Positions 60,499-64,000 of a stretch of DNA of 64,000 bases are shown here, piece by piece (the stretch's first letter is position 1; the number at the start of each line of letters is the position of its first letter). This DNA comes from JAWPMT01 sp965267435 (GTDB lineage Bacteria > Bacteroidota > Bacteroidia > Cytophagales > Cyclobacteriaceae): assembly GCA_965267435.1 (NCBI GenBank), contig OZ253960.1, positions 4,898,001-4,962,000 on the forward strand, given 5' to 3'. The position numbers and the translations under genes are program-made. The notes below the pieces were generated by a model. The model did not search any database. It was not told the origin of the DNA and saw nothing but the letters and a program-made list of their open reading frames with translations.

Positions 60499-63228
60499 AT
60501 GGTTTCTTACCTGCTTAGGAGCTTCCTTCTTCTGACCATTATTTCGTCTCCAGCCAGCGGCCAACTGATCACTAGCCTGTCGCTCGATAACGAAGGCCGG
60601 GTGGAGTCCATGGAGTCTGAGAATGGAGAAAGCGTAGCCTTCGATTCGGATATTCCACTCGTCTCATTTGTCCTCAATGATCTGCAGTATGAAATCAGCG
60701 AGGCACAGTCTGATGACCGAGGTTGGCACCTGGGCGGCCTTCAAATGATTTTTGAGCCAGAGGAAGCTGGTGAAAAGAGCCTGGGGAGGATTGTTTTTTC
60801 CAATACATCAAAAGATACCCTTACCCTCGAAAATGTGGTTTTCCTTGGTACCTCCGAGGACCGGCATCACATCACCGGGTATGGCGATCATTGGCTGTCG
60901 CGCACAAGATTATTTCGCCCGGGCACGTCCGATGTGCCGGTCATCCTGCCGGACAATGCCTGGGAAATGGGCTACAGTGACCTTCCCCTTGGTGAAGGAC
61001 AAGCCATCTATGGCTTGAGTCGCCGTCGATCCTGGAGTGAGGCCACACGTCGTCGCTTTGAGACCATCATTTATCCCGGGGGGGAAGTGATCTATGAGGT
61101 CTGGGCAGAAAAGTACGAAGGCCCGTGGCAGGAGGGCCTGAGAATGGCATTCCAAAAAAGGTGGCTGTTTGACCTGTTGGAATTCGATGATACCATGTAC
61201 CGTCGTGAGGATCTGAGTTGGATTAAAGACGATTATGTCATTCACCTCATGATGGCTTGGGACCATTGGTTCTATGAAGAGGAGGCCAACAGATTCACAC
61301 TTCCGGATTTCCTGGTGAGGGGAAGAGAGTGGTACGGTGGTGATGACATCATAGGGTTGTGGCCCACCTGGCCTACGCTCGGGTTGGATAACCGCAACCA
61401 ATGGGACCATTTTCGGGATTTGCCAGGAGGCATACCTCGGTTAAGGGCAATGGTGGACGATATGCACGGGCAGGGAGTGCGATTCTTCATGTGCTACAAT
61501 CCTTGGGATGAGAGCACCCGACTGGAAGACCATCTAAAAGGAATGGCGGAATTGATCGACGAACTGGATGCAGATGGCGTAGTCCTCGATACCCGGGGTA
61601 GTTCCAGTATCGAGATACAGCAGGCCGCAGACGCCGTCCGACCAGGAGTTGTGATGCTCAGTGAAGGCATGGCCGTTCCGAAGAACATGCCAGGTATTGT
61701 CTCCGGTAGGGTCCACAATGCGCTCTACTATCCTCCAGTCCTGAACTTAAACAAGCTCATCAAACCGGATTTCGCGATTTTCCGGGTTGCGGAATTGACC
61801 CACGAACGGATTCGCCGGGAGTACAGTATCAGTCTCTTCAATGGCCACGGAGTTGAGATCAACATGTTCCGACCGGGTCAACCAGAATGGGTGGAGGAGG
61901 ATTATCGGCATCTTGGCAGAGTCGCCCGGATCCTGAGAGAAAACAGTCCCAATTTCCGTAGTGATGACTTCACTCCTTTGGTGGAGAGTGCTGACGATAG
62001 CGTGTTTATCAACTTCTGGCCGGGTGATGAAAAGGACCTGTACACTTTCTTCAGCCTTGTTCCCGAGGGTTTTAGCGGCTCAGTGATGGCATTGGACATT
62101 GCTGAAGAGCAGCATGTCATTGACTTGTGGCGCCATGAGGAGATCAGAGTGTCAGACAATAGGTTATCGCTGACGATGGATGCTTTTCATCAGTCGTACC
62201 TCGGTACCAACAACGAAGGAGCGGTGAGCGCGGTGGCGGTATTTCCTACGCATCTCACAGCAGCTATAGAGGGCAATCAGTTGGTCCTGGGCGCGTCGGC
62301 CGGTGACTCCATACGGATTTGGAGGGGCATGCCGGCCTACAGCCACTCGCCAACAGTTGTCCCTGCCGGAGCTCATACATTGCAGTTGCGAGATGTCCTT
62401 TTCCGCCATGAGGGCAAAGTGGTAGTACAGCTATTCGCGGGCGCCGAACTTGTCGATGAACGGGTATTGTACATCAAGCCGGGGACTCCCTACCTGATCT
62501 CAAGTTCGACGAAGACACCTACTGTGAGCAGAGCGCCTACTGGAATGGTGGAGATCCCCAAGGGTTCCTACAGGTGGATCACTTCCCATGGGGATGATTT
62601 TATAGGTTATCCAGCGCAGGACACTTCGGCCGTCCACGCAATGCCATCTTTCTACATGGACAAGCACCTGGTGACCAATCGAATGTTTCTAGAGTTCCTT
62701 GAGGATTCCCGATACAGGCCTCTTGATACGACAAACTTCCTGGCCCACTGGGATAATGGCCGGTATCTGGAAGGTCAGGGAGACTACCCTGTTGTCTTCG
62801 TGAATTACGAGGATGCGGTAGCCTACGCCTCTTGGGCAGGTAAGAGATTGCCAACGGAAAAAGAATGGCAGTATGCTGCGCAGGCTGGCGGCAATTCTTT
62901 GTGGCCCTGGGGTAGTGAATTCGACAGTACCGCTACAAATATTGGAACTGGGATGCCTTATGCTGTGGGTTCTTTCCCCCGCGGGGCGAACGAGTTAGGC
63001 TTGGATGATTTGGTAGGCAATGTGTGGCAAATGACCAATGATGTCTATGAGAGTGGATCTTACACCTATCAAATCCTAAAGGGAGGCAGTTACTACAAGC
63101 CTACCTCCAGTTGGTGGTATGTTCAGGGTGGTCCACAACCATTGACGCACCGTCAACAGTTGCTGATGGTTTCCAAGGGCTTTAACAGAAAAGGAACAGT
63201 GGGCTTCCGATGTGTAAAGGATAGGTGA
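60499..63228 (+). CDS. TIM-barrel hydrolase-like protein fused to an FGE-like domain
   Basis: A 909-residue exported protein (signal about 1-21). Residues about 25-240 are beta-rich. About 250-520 look like a glycoside-hydrolase-type (beta-alpha)8 barrel: LWPTWPTLGLDNRNQWD, VRFFMCYNPWD, LDADGVVLDTRGSSS and MLSEGM offer an Asp and Glu in likely catalytic places. A further beta region follows. Residues 683-909 are an FGE/SUMF1-type domain (MVEIPKGSYRW, MPSFYMDKHLVTNRMFLEFL, WAGKRLPTEKEWQYAA, LDDLVGNVWQMTND, and ending GFRCV). The Cys pair of active FGE seems absent. The GH family is not recognised. Confidence 0.78.
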   Translation: MVSYLLRSFLLLTIISSPASGQLITSLSLDNEGRVESMESENGESVAFDSDIPLVSFVLNDLQYEISEAQSDDRGWHLGGLQMIFEPEEAGEKSLGRIVFSNTSKDTLTLENVVFLGTSEDRHHITGYGDHWLSRTRLFRPGTSDVPVILPDNAWEMGYSDLPLGEGQAIYGLSRRRSWSEATRRRFETIIYPGGEVIYEVWAEKYEGPWQEGLRMAFQKRWLFDLLEFDDTMYRREDLSWIKDDYVIHLMMAWDHWFYEEEANRFTLPDFLVRGREWYGGDDIIGLWPTWPTLGLDNRNQWDHFRDLPGGIPRLRAMVDDMHGQGVRFFMCYNPWDESTRLEDHLKGMAELIDELDADGVVLDTRGSSSIEIQQAADAVRPGVVMLSEGMAVPKNMPGIVSGRVHNALYYPPVLNLNKLIKPDFAIFRVAELTHERIRREYSISLFNGHGVEINMFRPGQPEWVEEDYRHLGRVARILRENSPNFRSDDFTPLVESADDSVFINFWPGDEKDLYTFFSLVPEGFSGSVMALDIAEEQHVIDLWRHEEIRVSDNRLSLTMDAFHQSYLGTNNEGAVSAVAVFPTHLTAAIEGNQLVLGASAGDSIRIWRGMPAYSHSPTVVPAGAHTLQLRDVLFRHEGKVVVQLFAGAELVDERVLYIKPGTPYLISSSTKTPTVSRAPTGMVEIPKGSYRWITSHGDDFIGYPAQDTSAVHAMPSFYMDKHLVTNRMFLEFLEDSRYRPLDTTNFLAHWDNGRYLEGQGDYPVVFVNYEDAVAYASWAGKRLPTEKEWQYAAQAGGNSLWPWGSEFDSTATNIGTGMPYAVGSFPRGANELGLDDLVGNVWQMTNDVYESGSYTYQILKGGSYYKPTSSWWYVQGGPQPLTHRQQLLMVSKGFNRKGTVGFRCVKDR

Positions 63229-63235
63229 TAGACTA

Positions 63236-64000
63236 TCAGCCCAACTCGACCCTTTTACCTTTTTGAATAGACTTGTAGATCGCCTCGATGATCTTCATGT
63301 CTTGCAGACCCATTTCACCCGGCGTTCTAGTGGGTCGACTCTCCTTGATACACTGGGCGAAATCATCCATGTGCTTGGCCTGATGGATTACCTGGGGGAA
63401 TTCCATCGCGCCATCAGGGGTTTCACCTCTGAGTCCCGAATAGACGTAAGCTGGCGACAGACCAAACTGGCTCCCTTGGGTGTAAGCCCATAGGCGCTGG
63501 ATACCGAAAGCGTAGGTCGTACTCGCGCTGGTCGTGATACCTCCCGGAAACTCCATTTGCCATGTGATGGTCTCATCCACCTCCGCAAATTTTACAGGAT
63601 CTGTCTTGTATTCCTGAGCGGTGACTGCGATGGGCTCCAGTCCGGTGACATACCTCGCCCCCTGGATGCAGTAGATTCCGACGTCCATCATGGCGCCCCC
63701 TCCTGCCAGCGCCTTTTTCAGCCGCCACTGGGTTGGGTCACCGATCGGGAATCCGAAGTTCGCTTCGATATGCTTCAGGGGACCATATACTTCCTCCTGC
63801 CCAAGTCGCATCATTTCCTGATTGAAGGGCTCGTATCGAAGGCGGTAACCGATGGACAGCATCCTTTCGGCTTGTTTGCAGGCGTCGATCATCCGTTCGC
63901 AGTCTTCCACCGAAGTAGCCATGGGTTTCTCACAGATCACGTGCTTACCAGCCTGTGCCGCCCTGATGGTATATTCAGCGTGCATCGAGTTTGGCAGGAC
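63236..64000 (-). CDS. Gfo/Idh/MocA-family oxidoreductase, partial
   Basis: The C-terminal part of an NAD(P)-dependent dehydrogenase; the reading frame stays open past the window end, so the first part, including the dinucleotide-binding Rossmann start, is missing. Visible are HAEYTIRAAQAGKHVICEKP with the conserved EKP, SIGYRLRYEPFNQEMMRL, GGGAMMDVGIYCIQGARYV with the catalytic-type Asp and His/Tyr region, and an acidic C-terminus. Such enzymes often oxidise or epimerise sugars or inositols. It is convergent with the hydrolase-FGE gene, and together they suggest carbohydrate use. Confidence 0.9.
   Translation of the reverse strand, partial: VLPNSMHAEYTIRAAQAGKHVICEKPMATSVEDCERMIDACKQAERMLSIGYRLRYEPFNQEMMRLGQEEVYGPLKHIEANFGFPIGDPTQWRLKKALAGGGAMMDVGIYCIQGARYVTGLEPIAVTAQEYKTDPVKFAEVDETITWQMEFPGGITTSASTTYAFGIQRLWAYTQGSQFGLSPAYVYSGLRGETPDGAMEFPQVIHQAKHMDDFAQCIKESRPTRTPGEMGLQDMKIIEAIYKSIQKGKRVELG

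Noticed and set aside
1..64000. CRISPR arrays, insertion sequences or prophage
   Set aside because: No regularly spaced repeats, transposase, integrase or phage structural genes found on either strand.

Overview
The window looks like chromosomal, mostly core sequence from a Bacteroidota bacterium, most likely an aerobic member of the Cytophagales/Cytophagia. The signs are a MurF-alanine racemase fusion, a T9SS-type C-terminal sorting domain on a secreted amidase, DUF5723 and DUF4783 proteins, an Oar-like TonB-dependent receptor, RprXY-like two-component pairs, and many gene starts preceded by the Bacteroidota -7 promoter element TAnnTTTG. Base composition is near 50% GC. I see no prophage, insertion sequence, integron or CRISPR array.

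Layout. 0-5 kb: envelope proteins (DUF5723 barrel, large lipoprotein), a PLP-dependent deaminase and an RluD-type pseudouridine synthase. 5-10 kb: a leftward recJ-lptB-GH3-lipoprotein operon. 10-17 kb: a VTT membrane protein, ferrochelatase, a glycosyltransferase, a T9SS amidase, cysteine desulfurase and phosphoglucosamine mutase. 17-22 kb: MazG, an SRPBCC-like protein, two thioredoxin-fold proteins and a ClC channel, with a 400-base gene-free stretch in between. 22-27.7 kb: a VOC protein, LysE, an orphan ATP-grasp enzyme, DinB, a YHS protein, RecX, a YcxB-like protein, NadC and DUF4783. 27.8-36.5 kb: GpmI, TerC, PurEK, MurF-Alr and a double universal stress protein. 36.6-45 kb: polyphosphate kinase, an HD-PycTM fusion, a beta-propeller lipoprotein, and a 1227-residue phosphatase / kinase-like / outer-membrane-barrel protein. 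45-51 kb: a DUF892 protein, tRNA-Val(GAC), and two histidine kinase-response regulator operons flanking an HNH/NUMOD4 protein. 51-55.6 kb: a HisA-like protein and the TonB receptor. 55.8-60.4 kb: a purine salvage operon of NCS2 permease, ADGF-type adenosine deaminase lipoprotein, NUP-family lipoprotein and cupin lipoprotein. 60.5-64 kb: a TIM-barrel hydrolase fused to an FGE-like domain, and a Gfo/Idh/MocA oxidoreductase cut by the window end.

The most interesting signals are these. (1) The phosphatase/kinase-like/barrel protein lies beside ppk1 and an orphan HD-PycTM (Pycsar-effector-like) protein. (2) The two two-component operons share an upstream architecture: GTTAA-type direct repeats 10-11 bp apart, with the second repeat starting exactly 33 bp before a -7 box, followed by near-leaderless starts. 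(3) The HisA homologue has Ser where the catalytic Asp of strand beta-1 belongs. (4) A purine-nucleoside pathway appears to be exported as lipoproteins. (5) The hydrolase-FGE fusion seems to lack the catalytic cysteines of FGE. All functional statements rest on reading motifs by eye; no database search was run.
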